From positions 12,167,001 to 12,231,000 of the forward strand of contig CM041089.1 of assembly GCA_023079485.1 (NCBI GenBank): a DNA stretch of 64,000 nt. Direction: 5' to 3'. The stretch comes from Archilochus colubris (lineage: Eukaryota; Chordata; Aves; Apodiformes; Trochilidae). The translations under genes and the position numbers were made by a program. The notes beneath the pieces were generated by a model. The model did no database searches. It saw nothing but the letters and a program-made list of their open reading frames with translations, and was not told the DNA's origin. Shown one piece after another: positions 1 to 15,200 of this stretch (position 1 is the stretch's first letter; each line of letters opens with the position of its first letter).

Positions 1-151
1 ACATCCATTTATGTGTTTCAAATACACTGCACATACATACAGATAGTGCTACCAAAACATTTAAAAACAAAAGTTAACTCAACTTTAGACAAGCTACATC
101 AGTATATAAGGTCAGTTGCTATATTACAAATGTTTACACAGACTCACTCAC

Positions 152-258
152 CATCTTCTCCATTCAGCAGGCTCAAATCATCCAAATAAGCAATATTAAT
201 AAAGGCTTCTGTTCTTCTATCCAGCTCCAGACAGAGAAAAAGATATCCAGACCAAAAC
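152..258 (-). CDS. HPS5: HPS5 coding exon 20 (residues 985-1021), last exon in window
   Basis: The exon encodes [19 protein letters not shown] and then [16 protein letters not shown]. It ends at G|GTGAGT. The remaining one or two coding exons and the 3' UTR are outside the window. Confidence 0.93.
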
Positions 259-3200
259 CTTGAATAAGAGAATAAAGATTTCCAGGAATCAAATATTAAG
301 TCTAAACCAGAGTCAACAATAATTAAATGCTTATTTAATTATCAGTAAAAAGACACAACCAAATTTATTGAATGCCAGATATCACTGCACAGTGGGAACA
401 TGGGGAAATAAGCCTTACCCAAAAGGGGTATTTAATACATTAATTTGAACACTCAAAATTCATTCTCAAAACAGGAAAGGCTTTTCAATAAATTCTGTCC
501 AGCTAAGGAGCAGATTAGTGGCTTTCATTTGTATCTTTTGGGAGTCAGAATAACAACTAACCAAGTACCAAGAATTACCATATTTTGATCTTACCCATGT
601 GATTTACAGATTTCAGCCATCTTCTCTTTTGTATCATAATCAGCTGGGAGTTTAATCAAAAGCAGAATGAGCTGGCTGTAGCCCCAAGTAAACAAATGTG
701 ATCGTGGCCTAGAAGATGAGAAACTCAGGTTTAAGGCATTAGTGTTTTTCTTGAGAATACTACATTTTCTCTACAAGAAAGGCAGGTGTATGAAAAGAGA
801 GAAGGAAACCAAATGAAACACTGTGTTGTCTCTGTAAAGCAGTCACTCTGAGGAGTGTTAGATAAATGTTATTTAACCCAATGGTTGTTTCTGCTGAACT
901 CTGCAATATGCAAAGCACTCAAAGGATTTGGTGACATCCAAAGTGTCAGTCAAAATCCAAGCCAAAAGCCTGCAGAGCCATTAAAGCTTTTTGCTGCACT
1001 CAAGACCTTGTAAAGTGAACCCCACTTTACCTGGGCTTTCCTTCCACATCCACAGTATTTGCCCTTTGTGGTGCATCATGAGAAACAGCCAAACACAACC
1101 AATCCAGTCGTACAGATTCAGGCTGCAGAAGAGATCTAAGGAGAGATGACCTAGAGAACAAAACACAGGAAAAAAAAAAACAAACCTACCAGTTTTAAAT
1201 ATATCAGATATGGAGAAGTGGAGATTGTGTGCAGAAAAAAAAAACCACACCAAAATGTGGATGCAAAATTAAATATAGAAAAGTGTAGAATTATGGTTCT
1301 AGAAATTGAGGGGATCGCAGAAACCCATCAAGTTTGTAGGTTGAGTTTCCCAGATTTTTTAAGTTCTGTGTAACCTTGTTACACTGAGCAGAAGTAGTCA
1401 GTGCCACTGAAAATACTATTCAGAAAAACTATGGTAAAACCAGCATCTAATCTAATTTAAAAAAAAAACACAAAACCACAGTCTGAGAGATCAACTAAAT
1501 CTGGCAGAATGAATTGGAATCTAATGTAGAACACCAAGCAAGTAGACAGATTTAACAGCAAAAAAAGCCTCCAAAAAACAAAACAAATCCCACACAGCTG
1601 CATGGTGAAGAGAGCAGATAGATGAAAAGACTTTGTATTACCTTTTTTCCTCTGGCTTTGATTTCACCAGACTATCTAAATATGCTAAGAAGTGAGCTGG
1701 ATCATTTCTGCAAAGCTGCTTGATATCAGAAGGCAAAAGAGAGGGGTGGAACTTGATCAAGGGTCGAAGAGCTATTTCCCCAAATTTTTCATAAAGCCTG
1801 GAGAGAAGAAAATCTATTTTCAGTACCAAACAAGAAAATTACAATTTTTCCAACATCTCTTGCAAGTTCAGGAAAGTAATGAAAGGTGATCTCTTGGAAA
1901 GATTCTAGAAAGCTTGGTGAAATGTTAAGTAATCCAATTCCTGCTAGCAAGTTAACACTGAAGAAGAGGAAAAAATGTACATGGCTACAAACCTTTGAGC
2001 ATGTACCAGTAAGAGTGGGCTATCATCCCAAGGCCCCTGGTCATGCAGCTGTTTCAGTATTTTCAACATATCTTCATTTTCCATTGCTAAAGTCACTGGA
2101 CTATGACAAGTTAGTTCTGAAATAAATCACCACAAAAGTTACAAAATATGGGCAAACTTCTAAGGCTCTCACAGTCCAAACAGTGAACAGATCACCAGAA
2201 ACCCAAATGCCAGATACCAACCCTCAAAGCAAGACTTGCTTGACTACTCTCTGTTGAAGCAAAATCAATGCTAAGACCTTAATTCACTTTTTGAAGAAAT
2301 GAAAAAAAGCAGAAGCTGAATTTAGAAAACAGATGAAGTTCTGCTTCACCATAGCAGAAGGAAGCTTTGGCTCAGTTAGGTTAAAGAGGCATCAAAAAGA
2401 TCAGAAAAGATTTCTGTGGAAAAAGGAAGTCTGATGTGATTACAAGTCAGTCACTTGCATGGAATCATGTTTCCTTCAGTTTTGTTTCACATTAACCACA
2501 TTTCTCTGTTCACTGAATCTTTCATTACCTGTGCAAATACTGAAGCCCATACCCTAGCTTTTCCTTTCCCTATACACATAAGATTTTAACTATGATGCTT
2601 CTGTTCTTTGAAGCACATATATTTGTTTTTATACAGGGCTGGTCTGTTATCACTACCAACATGTGTTCAACCATATAAATTAAATGGTCCAGAACTTCAA
2701 AGTCAGGGCTCCCTCCAAGGAGCATAAGTTAACATCTGGGGGAGAAAGACAACCAAACAATCCAAAATCAGAGTAAGAACTCACACACACCAACCATCCT
2801 CCTCCACCCACACTACACCTGCAGCAAAAAAAAGATCTGTAGACACAAACTGGAGTGCCTTCAAGTTTTTCCTTTTTTCCCCCCAAACAGTCTTGCTTTC
2901 AGTTTACTAGCAATAAAATTTTCATTATTTACCTTTCAATCCTGCAATATACGTTTCCCACACATTAGGAGTGGTTGCATACGTGGTTATAATGCACTGC
3001 TTTAGCCTTTTTAAATCCAAAAGAAAGAAGTAGCTTTGCATAAACCTACAAGCCAAGGTCCACGGAGCTGCTGATGGCAGAATTCCATCAGAGCTTTTCT
3101 CTGCCTCACCATTTCCACAAGAAAACACACGCAGCTCAAAACAGAGTGTTGTCAGCTCAGTGAGATCTTTCTGAACATCTGGTTCTATGACACATGGAGG

Positions 3201-6200
3201 AGACACTTGAAAGCAGCAGTCCAAAGGTCCCTTCAGATCAGTACTGTTCCCAGACATGGTTTTGGTTACTGATGTTTCATCACTACTTTCCCTTCCAGTG
3301 CAGTCTTCCAAGGTACTACACTGTTCTGTGTCTGTTGTGTTTCCATTAGTTGGATCAAGTTGTAGGTTTTCCTCCAGGACTGCCCTCTCTTCATCAGCAC
3401 ACACACTCTTGTTTTCCTTAACAGAGGAAGGGGAATGCTCTTTGCTGCCAAACCTTTCTTCTAGATAGATCAGCCATTCCTGTAAAACCCTTCTCAGAGA
3501 CTGTGGTTCTAACAAAACCAAGGGATCCTGGAGTTTGGCTCTGTAAGAAAAAGAAGTTTGCTAACTTGCTTGACTGTTCTGATACCACAAGTGAAGTATT
3601 ATGTATGTTTTGCACAACTCAAAGTACATTTCCTAAATTTGACTTACAGCTGGTTGCTGTTTTTTCTGGTTTTGAGTGTACTGAACAGAATTCTCTGTTA
3701 GGCTCTCTGCTTTGGTATTAGTACATTCTGAATTCCTCAGGACTTCTTTCCAAATGGGTTTTTGTTTGTTAGGTGGTTTCAATTTTGTTTGTTTTAAACC
3801 ATGCATGTAGTTAGGACAAAAGGATAATGCTAGCATTAGAATAAGCTTTTAGTGGGATTTGCTTGGTTTTAAGTAGGGGAAACAAATCATCAACCAAATG
3901 AGATCCTTCCAGATTATGTTAATAAACATGCTTACATATATGTAATGACTGAATTCTTTTTAAAATACTTTTTTAAATTCATTTTTCTACCAAAGCCAAA
4001 TATATCTATACAGTAAAAGCCTCCCTCCTTACATAGCTTCTGCTGTTGCAGCCTTGAGATCTCTTAGATGGTCTTCCTCTGAAAGCTGGCAGCTCTGTGG
4101 TTCTAACCTAAAACAACACACAATACTTCAGATACAACTGAAATTAACCTTCAATATTTTAAGTGAAGATTTCTTCACATATGTCCTCAAATTTCTGAGG
4201 AAGCATTTATTCCTTTATTAAAAATATTAACCTGTCACTTATAAAGAAGGAACATATCAACAGGCATTATGGATGAACTGGGTATGAAGATCAACCAGTA
4301 ATAGTATTTTTGTAGCCTTCAAAATGGCTTCTACTCCAGGAGCAGTACATTTCTGAAGGTACTCAATAAAAATCACTACTGTACAAAAGATAGTCCAGAA
4401 TGGCAAGACAGCAAATTACTGGAGTAAGAAATAACTCAGTATTAACTGGACAATCACTAAAGGAGATAAATGTTTTACAGCTACCCTTACTTAAAAAAAA
4501 ACCACAAAGGTTTTTACAGACAGAAGTGTTTACTCCTCACTCAGAAAGAACAGGAATGTACCTGTTGGACTGATCTTCATAACTGAGAATCACAGACCAG
4601 CAATTCTCATGTAGAGTAATACCCTGCAATTCTTGTTCTTCAGTTTTTAAAGCACTGTGGGACTGCAGGCTCTACCACCCAGATGCATACTCAGCTTGTA
4701 GGGGAGTCAGGGAAAACCAGGGAAAACCCCCACAGTAATGAAGGCAGCTGGAAAAACCTAGTGCTGTTCTACTTAAAATGATAGTTTCTGCTTTAGGTTG
4801 CTATCTTCAGAATCCCCAAATGCAATTGCTAAGAAAATGTGATTTTGCACTCACTCTTTCTCTTCCTGGGGAGATGCTACCAGAGTAGTAGCCAACTCCT
4901 GCAGCTGCTCATCTTCTTTTACTTCTTGTCTTGCTCTGGTATCAGGACTCAGATGAAGTGTGCCAATCTTCTCAGTAGTTTTACGTACAAAGCTGGAAAC
5001 ACTAGGAGTGAAATTCAAGTATTTAAAACTGGAAGTTCAAAACTGAACAAATTAAGCACTTTCCATTCACACCATGATTTCATAAAACTTCATAACCTGA
5101 AGAACTCTTGAGAAAAGGATGACAGCAGCAATGACCAACAAGAACAAAACTCACTAGGAATCTTCTCAGAATTCAGTCACGGGCCATATTTCCAGCACAG
5201 AATAAAAACCCTGAAGTATTTAAGAATTGTAAAAGTAGAAACACTTACTACTAGTAAAATCCTAAGAACTGCTTGCAGTTTAGAACACTAAAAATGATTC
5301 ATGTACTTCTGAAGGTTACTCTGAAATCCTCACACTGTTGATGGCAGCTACAGTCTTTTGCTGCAGGACATAATTCATATCCCTAAGCAATCAAGGGAGA
5401 GCTACACAATTTTTCAGACCACAATTAGGGGCCAGCAATATTTTAGCTATGAAACCATCTACTTCCACCAGGTATTTAAGCTACCACTATTTCATGAACA
5501 CTTTGGGAATTGATTAGATTTACTGAAATGATCAAGTGGGTGGCAGAGCACATGGTACACTTTTCAAGTGTGTTTTAGCATGCTTTGAATATCCAGCATG
5601 ATTTGAATATTTTACTGTTTGTCCCCAAGCCACATAGGAAGCCTTCATTCATTCTTCAGAGATCTCAGTACCAGAAAAGCAAAATTACCAAGCAATATTT
5701 AGTATTTTTGCCTTGAATACAAGCCACAACCACAGTTTACAGGTCAACGTTAAACATTTTTAGAAATCTTAAAACAAAAAAATCATTCTTAGCTATTTAA
5801 AAACTGAGTCTGAAATCCTGGCTCCACTGAAGCTAACAGCAGCTCCCCACATCTTCATTAGGAGTCAAGGTGGAAACTTTAAATTGCCCAACAAACTTCC
5901 CTGCTTCCCAACGTTTCAGTTCAGATGTTACATTTCCGCAGAACAGCATGAACTAAACCAGACACGGGATACAAATCTGGAGGACAGAAAAAGGAATGAT
6001 GTAATGGATGAGTGAACCTGCTGCAAGTTTTACCTTTCTTTGACAGCTTGGAGAGAGACGAGAGGAGATGGGGAACGAAATGACAAAGGAATACTGAATG
6101 GGAGAAATGTCTCATTCCGGTCAGCCTCAACCGTCACAGATGCATGAGATACATTGTCTAACAAATGGAATTGAAATAAAGAATCATGAAACAGTGGCCT

Positions 6201-9200
6201 GGCAAAAAAGGAACAGTGAAACAAATAGCAAGTCACTAATTCATTAATGGATAACCTGCATGGGATATTTTCATACTTAATATTCAAGAATGTGGGGAGC
6301 CTGAACAGTGCTATTTGGTTTCCAGGGCCATTGTGTTACTGACTTTGAACCTGGCAGGTCTGCATGGCTCACAGTATTTTGGTTCTGTAACAAGGCAAAT
6401 GATTTTCCATGAATGAAAACTATCTTCTGGAAGTAGACTGACATCACATTTAGGGGATAAAATCTTGATTTAATCCACTGACAGTTTCTTAAAACATCTA
6501 GGAAAGTTAAATATTGTGGCATGCAACACTTCACACTGCATTACTTCTTAAAACCTAAATCACATATGAACACACAGGGATGCATAAGCCATGGTTAAGG
6601 TATAAATCTCCCTTTTCTGTGAAGAGACTTCAAAATATAATTGAATCCATAGCTCTCTGACTTTTGATAAGAATCATAGGAAATACAGAATCATAAAAAT
6701 ATATAGCATAAATATAAAAAAAAAAAAAAAAAAAAGACTATTTCCTTTCCACTCTTCTATCCCTAACAGTATATACAATGTGTTTTGACCAATCATGTCC
6801 TAGTGCAAACAGACAAGATATCTTCAAGTGATGTAAAATAAGGCAAAAAGAATCCTTTAAGTAAGGATGACACTGCACTTTGGAACAGCACTAGCTGCAC
6901 TACTGAGAGGAGAAGATGCCACAGAAGATGCTATGGAAATATTACCATCAGAATGCAGACTCTTTAGACAGTGCCTAAAGGTCACAACCAATTTTAAGAT
7001 CGTGTGTGAATAAGGCTGCTTTGTTCATTATGCAGATTAGAAACCTAAAAACTTATGACATCTTACGTAAATCTGAGCAGAGGAACACTGGGCCCATTTC
7101 TTTCAAATACCAAGTTAAGTAGCACGTGCTTCAAGAAGTATCTAGAACTTCTCTGCTGTGAGATAAATAAAACTGTACAATCTCTTGTTGAACAGGTAGA
7201 AGTTTTCTATCTCCTGACACTCAAAAACTCTGCCCCTTCATTTTAGATTTTTCATATTGAAGAGGCAAATGTAAGCACAAGTGTTACAAACAGCATGTAG
7301 CCTTATCAGCAGGATAATGCAACTGACAAGGCACTGAGCAGGGATTTTATTGGAGAGTCTCTTCACCACACCTGGAACTTCTCATGATCCCAGGTTTCTG
7401 CATCCCCTCCCAATCCCAGTCAGAGCAGAGAACATGACCCATTATTCAAGCTTTCAGCCAGTGACAGGTATTTGTTAGGAAATTTTAAAAAGCTCCCTAG
7501 GAAGTCTAATCATAATTCTATCATTCCTGTGCTAATGTTCAGACACGCAAGAGATGATTCTCTTTACAAATGAAAATGTGCAAGGAACACAGAGCCAACA
7601 CAATCAATTCTTGCAGAATAAATAAAAATTGGAGTAACATTTTCATTAAGAAATATTACCAAGTTCTACTTGCTCATCTTCCTGGTGTGCAGGAAATTCT
7701 TTAAGTCTCTCATCTTCTGAGAATGTCTGACTGTGGAGAGAACAGGAGTCTTCATCTGACTGACTGCCTCTTCGACTTATAACACGATATATTCCAGAGT
7801 CTAAAACACTGAAGCTTTCCTGTCAGACAAGGGAGAGAAGTCAGATGTTCAAGTTGTACTTCCTTGTTGAACTTCCTGCCATGAACTCAGTCATATCCAC
7901 ACAAATAACTTCACAACACTTCATAGTTCACTGCCTAAAAAAGCCCTTTATAACAGAGTATTTTTGAATTATCCAGAACAGAAAAGGACAGACATCCCAC
8001 TAAGTGTGCAGTTCAGTGGCTTTACAAAAGATGGATGTGCTGCAATTGCTTTTAGGAAAGCAGCCTGCAGAACTGCTGCACTCAGTACAAGACAGGAAAC
8101 ATCTCTGCTTTGGTCCTGCATCCCAGCCTGCCACTTCATCCCTCTGTATCTGTGTGCCCAAGAGTCCATGTTCTTATTGCTGGTTAACCATACCTGGCTA
8201 GCACAATTACAAACCTCCCAGATCTGTTCAGTTCCATAACACGTGTACATTCTTTTGCTCATGGTCACTCTATGCAGTTCATTTTCCCATCTAATGAAAA
8301 TTTTGTCAACCCACTACTTTGGTTTTTTAAACTTTACCTTTTAAACACCTTTACAGTGAAAGCAACAACTTATATTCTAATAACTATATTTCCCCTATCT
8401 TTAAAAGCTGCCAGGAAGCCAAGACAATACATGTAAAAGGCTATTAGAAATATACTTTGATTTTTTTAAAGAGCTTTCCACTTAAGCTTTTTACAGTGAA
8501 ACAGTTTTTTAAAAATGGGGCTAGGATAGTTCTGAGCATTTGTACACTGAATTTTCAACACAAACTTTACTGAAGCATGATAAGACACTAAACTCAGCTG
8601 TGGAAAAAGCCATCTTTGTATCAATCTTTGTCCACAACTCAACCATTAGCCACACCATGGAAAAAAAAGCAGAGGTGCAAGAGTTTAAAAAATGCAAGTA
8701 GTAGTATTTATACCTCTCTACCTCATCTAAACTTAGAAAGGAGCATTATCAGCTATAGTAGGGTAAAAATGAAAACCTCATATTCAAAGTGAGGAAGGAT
8801 ATGATTTTTAAGCCATAAAGTCTGCAAGTAAAATTTTTTGGCACTACCAATACACTTACATGAGATGAAATACTGCTTCTTCTACTGCTGCTTGCAGAAT
8901 CTAGAGGTTCCAACTTGGAAATTATTTCTTCCAGCTGAGTAATGAGATCTTGGTGGGTTGAGGCATCCAGCTGAGACTTCAAGTGCTCCAGCTTGTCTAG
9001 AGGCAAATTTTTTCTTGCCTAAAAGCACAGGGTGAAACAGAATTATTTTTTCTAACGCATACATGAAAGCAGAAGGCACCACATATGCAGGATCATTTTC
9101 ACCCTAAAAGTATGTTCAGAAGACTTTTTTAAAACTCCAAGAATACAACTCTCAGAAACCAATGGAACCTAGGGGAAGAGGAAGACAGGAAACATGAAGT

Positions 9201-12200
9201 TGCATGGCACATTTACACAGAGGTATTTACTTACTCTGCAAGAAATGACTGAATTTTGGAAGAGCCAGCAGACCCTGGCAGCAAGTGTCCAGAACCCTCT
9301 TCTTATCAGACGCTCTATGCAGCGGTCGACCAGCAGAAGGGAGAGGTGCACAACCTTTCCATTTGTATGCAGACAGAACAACTCATTTTTGTAAACTGCA
9401 ATATCCTGAATATCTGCAAAAATCAGATGAATAGAAATATCTAAAGGGCTGAAATGGTTAGTCATGATTCCCTTGTGTTTCTGAAAGGTGAAAACCTGTC
9501 TCTCCTCTGACTGCAAATGTGTACAACAGCCTAATGCTCTATAGCACAAGTAGCATGGGGAAAACAAACACTGAAGAGTGCTCAGCTAGCATCTAACAGC
9601 TACAAAGCACAGTTAATCCATCAAAACTGTCCAGATCTGCAGTTTTAGAAAGCATCCAAAACAAGCTATAGTTACTGAGAAGTTTTGTTTTCTTCTGAAG
9701 TGAGAGGAAAAGCCAAAGAGTGATAAAGATGAAAAATATGTAATTTTTAGTTTTAAAAAAAAAGTATTTGCTAGCAGAAAAACCCTTTGACCTTTCAGCA
9801 GTTTTCAAATGAAATAGTTATACTATATGCAAACACTTAATGACAAAAGCATTGGAAACTTAACTCCAAAAGAGGGGCAGAGAAGGGGAAGGAAAAAACT
9901 GACAATGACAAGGAACCTGAATAGACAGAAATGAGGAAAGGATACTGCAGGTTTTACCTCACTGATACTGCAGGTTATTATCTCTATTTGATTCCTGTAT
10001 TTTGTTTCTCAAACATTCTCAAAAGTATGAGGGAAGGGGTTGGCTGGAGCAGGCAAGGAGAAGGTTAATATTCAAAGATATGCCTGATGGTTGACAAGGA
10101 AAAGGTTTTCTCATCCATGCTTTGCAATCCAGCTGCAGAAATGAGCCTGCTAAGGCTCCATGTTAGGCAAGGACTTCAGAAATGACAAATATAACAGACA
10201 ATACTACAACATGAAGATTTTTAGTTTACCTTTTACTTCACTCCATAGCAAGACTTGAACACTTTGGGGAAGAAAAATATAAATGCCTCTTTCTGTCCAG
10301 GTCATCACACAGTGCTCACTGCAAGCAAAGCAGATGTGAAGAGTGCAACAGTTAATTGTGGTCACTGTAAAACAGGCAGGGATGGCACTGGCTTAAGTAC
10401 AGCAAGCAAGAAGTAAGCTGTTTAGCATGATACTTGGAAAATTCTTATGGAAAAAGATAAAGTTGATAATACAACATTAGGAAAACATCCAACTTTTTTA
10501 TTTTTAAGCCTACTTTATCAACAGAAAGCCATGGTGACAAATACTCACGTCAAATACAGTAGCTTAGGGAAAGTTAAAGATTGTGGAGAGCAGCTGGAAG
10601 TATTATAATGAGGATCCACCCTGTAAAGGAAAATTAGTATCCATTACAAGCATAACCACAACAGTATCACTTCCTTAAAATAATAATCAACCCTGGAAAT
10701 ACAAAACTGTCTTAAATAAAGAGTCTTTTGACAGCACCATTCACTGCAGTAGTCACATTCCACACACCTGCAGAATCAAGGCTTTGGCATTTTTGGTAAG
10801 TCAGGTACTGGTTTCCATTATTAGAAGAGAGCTTATAAATCTAACAGCACTAGGAGGTTACTTCATCTCCCCAGTATTAAGGCATTTATTTTCAATTAGT
10901 CTGGAACTCTCAAGCAGATTTATCACCAATAACACCCATGCTTCTACCTGAGAGTAACAACGGGGAGAGGTGGTGCTGAGAGCAACTGCTTGAACTGATG
11001 TGTGCTTTGCACTTCCCCATCAAAGTTCACCTCCCACATCCTTGAGCCAGGTCGAGCACAATATATTAATGGCTGCTGATTGCCACTGTTCTTTCCAGCA
11101 GGGAAGAAACAGGCACCAAATTCTCCATCTCTCTCTTTGTTACCTATTTTCCAGAACTTCTCTCTAGTGGATAAAAAAAAAAATCATACTTGTTAAAGAA
11201 GCATTAATAACAGTTCTATTTATTTTTATGTTGCTCTTGAAGAATAAAAATACTAAATCCTAGCTGCTGAATTAGTTTTGGTGCTTAAAAACCTGTAGTG
11301 AATACTACAAATACTGCATGGAGTACATAAAAGACAAGGTGCAGAAATATTTATTCATCTAAATGAATGCTCAGATGATGAAAGTTGGGGTTTTTTTTTC
11401 AGCAGAACCAGATGGTCAGCTTGGTGATGGGAAGGGAAGGGGGTGATGCAAATGATTCCACAAACCACTTCCAATCACATGAAAGATGGGGATCATAAGT
11501 AGTCAGCACGGACTTACAAAAGGGAAAACAAGTCTGTAACCTCTACAACAGAATGACTGATTTGATAAATGAGAGCAGTGGATGTTGTTAATCTTGACAA
11601 AGGTGGCCAAGAACCTCCTGGGCTACATGGTCCCACAAAATCTACTCTGTATGACCCTGCTTTGTACAGGAAAACTGCACTACATGATCTCCAGAGGTCA
11701 CTTCAGAAACTGTGTGACTCTGTAAAGTCCAGTATTTTACAAATAAAATATAACTTGCCTCTCAGTATCACACAAATAACTGCGTGTCAGTGAAGAGATG
11801 AGCAGTCTTCCATCCAAATAATCAAGCTGAACAACCCGAGAATCTACAGTGGTTATAATCTGAACAGGAAACATCACAAAAGTAGCAGCAGCCTACAGTA
11901 AAAATGAAAAAAAAAAAAAAAGAAAGAAAACATGGCCTCAGTTCAAGGTGAAGAATATTTTTGTGTTAAAAATCACAAAATTTAGAAGATTCAACTCTGC
12001 TATGAGTACATAGCATTAGATGGAGCAGTTCCTTCCTTCTTTCTTCCTCACAAAACAAGGCTTCAATGCTTAGACACATTAAATCCTAAATCTTTTTACC
12101 AAAACTATTGATGAAGGTTTTAAAAAAGCTAAAAATCCCACCCTGATAGCACCTTGCCATTCCTTTGTAAAGGGTGTGGGTTTTGTAACACTGAGAGGAA

Positions 12201-15200
12201 TTTATTCTTCCTCTTGTAAGTGCTGAGCTTTTGTCAGCTCCCTCCCATGGGTACTTTCAGCCAATGAACACTTGCATGGAGTCAGCCCCAAGGCGTTGAT
12301 ACAAAAACCATACCATCAGATTAAGGTATTTTTCTTTCTCTCTTATCCTGCTGCAAATTACCCAAATACTAATTAGTATACAAGTGTCCCAGTCAGTGTG
12401 GGTGGCAGAACAAAATCAGACAGACTTCTTATTTGCAAGAAACTACTGGGAACTGCAATGGGATTTCCTAGCAGATGGTCACCCTTTCTGACAGCTTAAA
12501 ACTGGTTTCATTGTTGGGAATGTGTCAGTTCCCCACTTCAAACAAAGTGCATTATCTCAGAGATTCAAGAGTCCAGTTCCTTAAACAGGTATGAGCAGAC
12601 ACAGATTCCATGGGCATGGGCCTTGTCCTTACTTCCTTTTTTTTCTCTTTCCACAGCTGAATTATTTTGCACTTTCTTTAAATGCAAGAGTTTTGCTACT
12701 TTTAAGCCAATTTTCCATCTAAATCTTTCATGGGCTAGGAAGAACCTGGAGGAACACACCTATTTCCAGGTTGTGCTCCTTCTTACAGATTTAACTGGAG
12801 AAGGAAAGGACCAAGTAATGGTAGGACTAGAACTCAGGCTGCTATCATTAATTTTTGTTCCCTTTGCACAAAATGTAAAGGACATAAGCTTGATGTTCAT
12901 CTACCATTTATTTTACTTAATTCACATTTTTCAGAATAAGAGTATCCAGACAGAGACAAAATCAGTCTGGGATTGCCCTTTCTCAGTCCAAGAGCTGACC
13001 TAAGGGCTAAAGCACATCTGAACCTACAGCTGGAAGCACCAAGACCCTGGGCTTGGATACCTGTAAATTCCAAGACACTAAAGCCAAGACAGATTTTAAT
13101 TTGAGAGCATTTCTGTGTTGCATTACTAGAATAGCTAAAAGAAGGAATAGGGGAAGTTGGGATTCTACATTTCAACAGTCAAAGACACCACAGCTTCATC
13201 AGGTGGCAAGTTTCCTGGTTTTTTTTTAAACTTCACTAAAATAAACAAAAAGCCTCCACACATCATCCCCTGGGAACCTATTAATCTCAAACAGAGTACA
13301 AGATATTTTACCTTCCCTTGTTTTGAAGTGTTAATCTTGATGGCTGAGACTTTTCCCACATGATCTCCTACAAAAACACGGAGGGCAGCTGTATCCCAGC
13401 AGAGAGCTGTGACTTTTCTGCCCTTGTGCTCAGAGGAAACATAAATCCGTTCTGGCTTCCCACGACGTTCCTGATTGAGCTCCCAGACCACCACCAGACC
13501 TTGGCTACAACAATTTAAAAAGAAAATACATTTAAGAGTAAATCTTCTAATGTGTTATCATGCATTACTCCAAAGAAACAACAAATCTAAGCAGAGATGG
13601 TTGTGTTATAGGTTGCATGCTTTCAACAAGTGTCATATTCTTAAACCAGAAGAAGAGTAAGTGGCCTTCCTTGCAGTACAATGTACCAGCAGCTTTGAAA
13701 GCCTACTCTCATTTACTGGACTTGCCAGTGAGGATGCAGAAATATAAGCATTAAATGGATTTTGAACAATATAAGTGATATTAACTGCTAATCTCACTCT
13801 GACAACTTAATGAGTGAGTGCATTTCTGTAGGTGCTGAGAGGTCTCAGGGAGACCTTTATCATTATCATCATAATTTATCATGATCATTTCACATGCATT
13901 AACTCTCCATAGTTGTTCTGTTACAGAAGTACTACTTACTCTGGCACAATTATTTCAGAAAATAAGAAAACCATGCAAGGAATTATGCTCTGGGGTCTTC
14001 TCAAGTTAATACCCTGTCCCCCTCCAAGTTCTCAGCACACTTTCAACTTAAAAGCTGCTGAGACAGAGCAGCAGAACACAGGTTTGCAAATACATCACTC
14101 ACCTGGTGGCAACAGCAACATAATCTTCATCATGTAAACAAGAGGCAACCCGGGAAATGGCACCTTCCTGGACACAAGCATGGGAGTAAGTGCAGGTAAA
14201 AACTGTTCTGTGCCTTAACAACTGCAAAACTTTCCTCTCAGATTCCTGTCTACAGCTGCCACCATTTTGCTGTGATGTAGGTTGCTTGGTTTGGTTTTTG
14301 GTTTTATTTTGAGTTTGCTTGCAAACACTGAGTTTACTGTAAAAAGATGCAGCTGACAGCACGACAGCATGGAGAGAAATGACTGTCCTTCATTCTCCAG
14401 TTTGTAAAACAAAGAAGTCAGTCTCCTGTCCTCTCACCTGTGGAAGCAGCTTTGCCAGAACTACACAAGATGCTCCCAATCTTAATAAAAAGGCTACATT
14501 AGAGTGGGAGCAGAAGTAGCCACTGGGAAATATTATCTGTCTGTAGAAACAGCAACCCCTCTTCCATGTCCTCTGTCAGCAAACACAAGCCAGCCTATCC
14601 TTCCTTTGCTTATCCAGAAAGCTCAGAGTTCTGACACCCAAACACTGACAGTTATCTACAGGAGTTGCTCTGGTTTCATATTTATTCATATTAGTTTTCT
14701 TCTAATTCTTAAATATTCAGGTGACTTGAAGTAAGAAATTTAAAACCAAAGGTCTGACCCTCACGAGCAGTTTGTTCCACACCTCATGATTATATTACAT
14801 GCCACACTCTGGGGATACACTCCAGCACCACAAACTTTCCCAAATGGAGCAACCCAAAACTTCACTGGAAAATTCAGCAAGCTGAAAATGCCTGTTGACT
14901 TCTATTAAAAATTAACTTGAAACATCTCTTTCCCAGTCCCATTTTCTCTGGAAATTTTTGTATTGAATTCTTTACCCTTACCTTATGAGTGAGGAAGAGT
15001 CTTTGTTTCCAACCATCCTTCTGTATAAGGTTCAGTCCTCCTCCTGAGCTGCCCAGAGCTATCCATCTCTTGGACACAGCTATGCACGTGCACTGAAGGA
15101 ATAAAAAACAATGCACATCATGGCTGAACCCACGTTTCACATCTCCTGAAACCCTGGCAGCAGGTGTCACAGACACAAGAACAGCACAGTCTGCTGTAGG

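Noticed and set aside
15085..15090. CACGTG-like sequence in HPS5 coding exon 2 as a regulatory E-box
   Set aside because: It is an isolated GCACGTGC inside conserved coding sequence, so its presence is explained by the protein.
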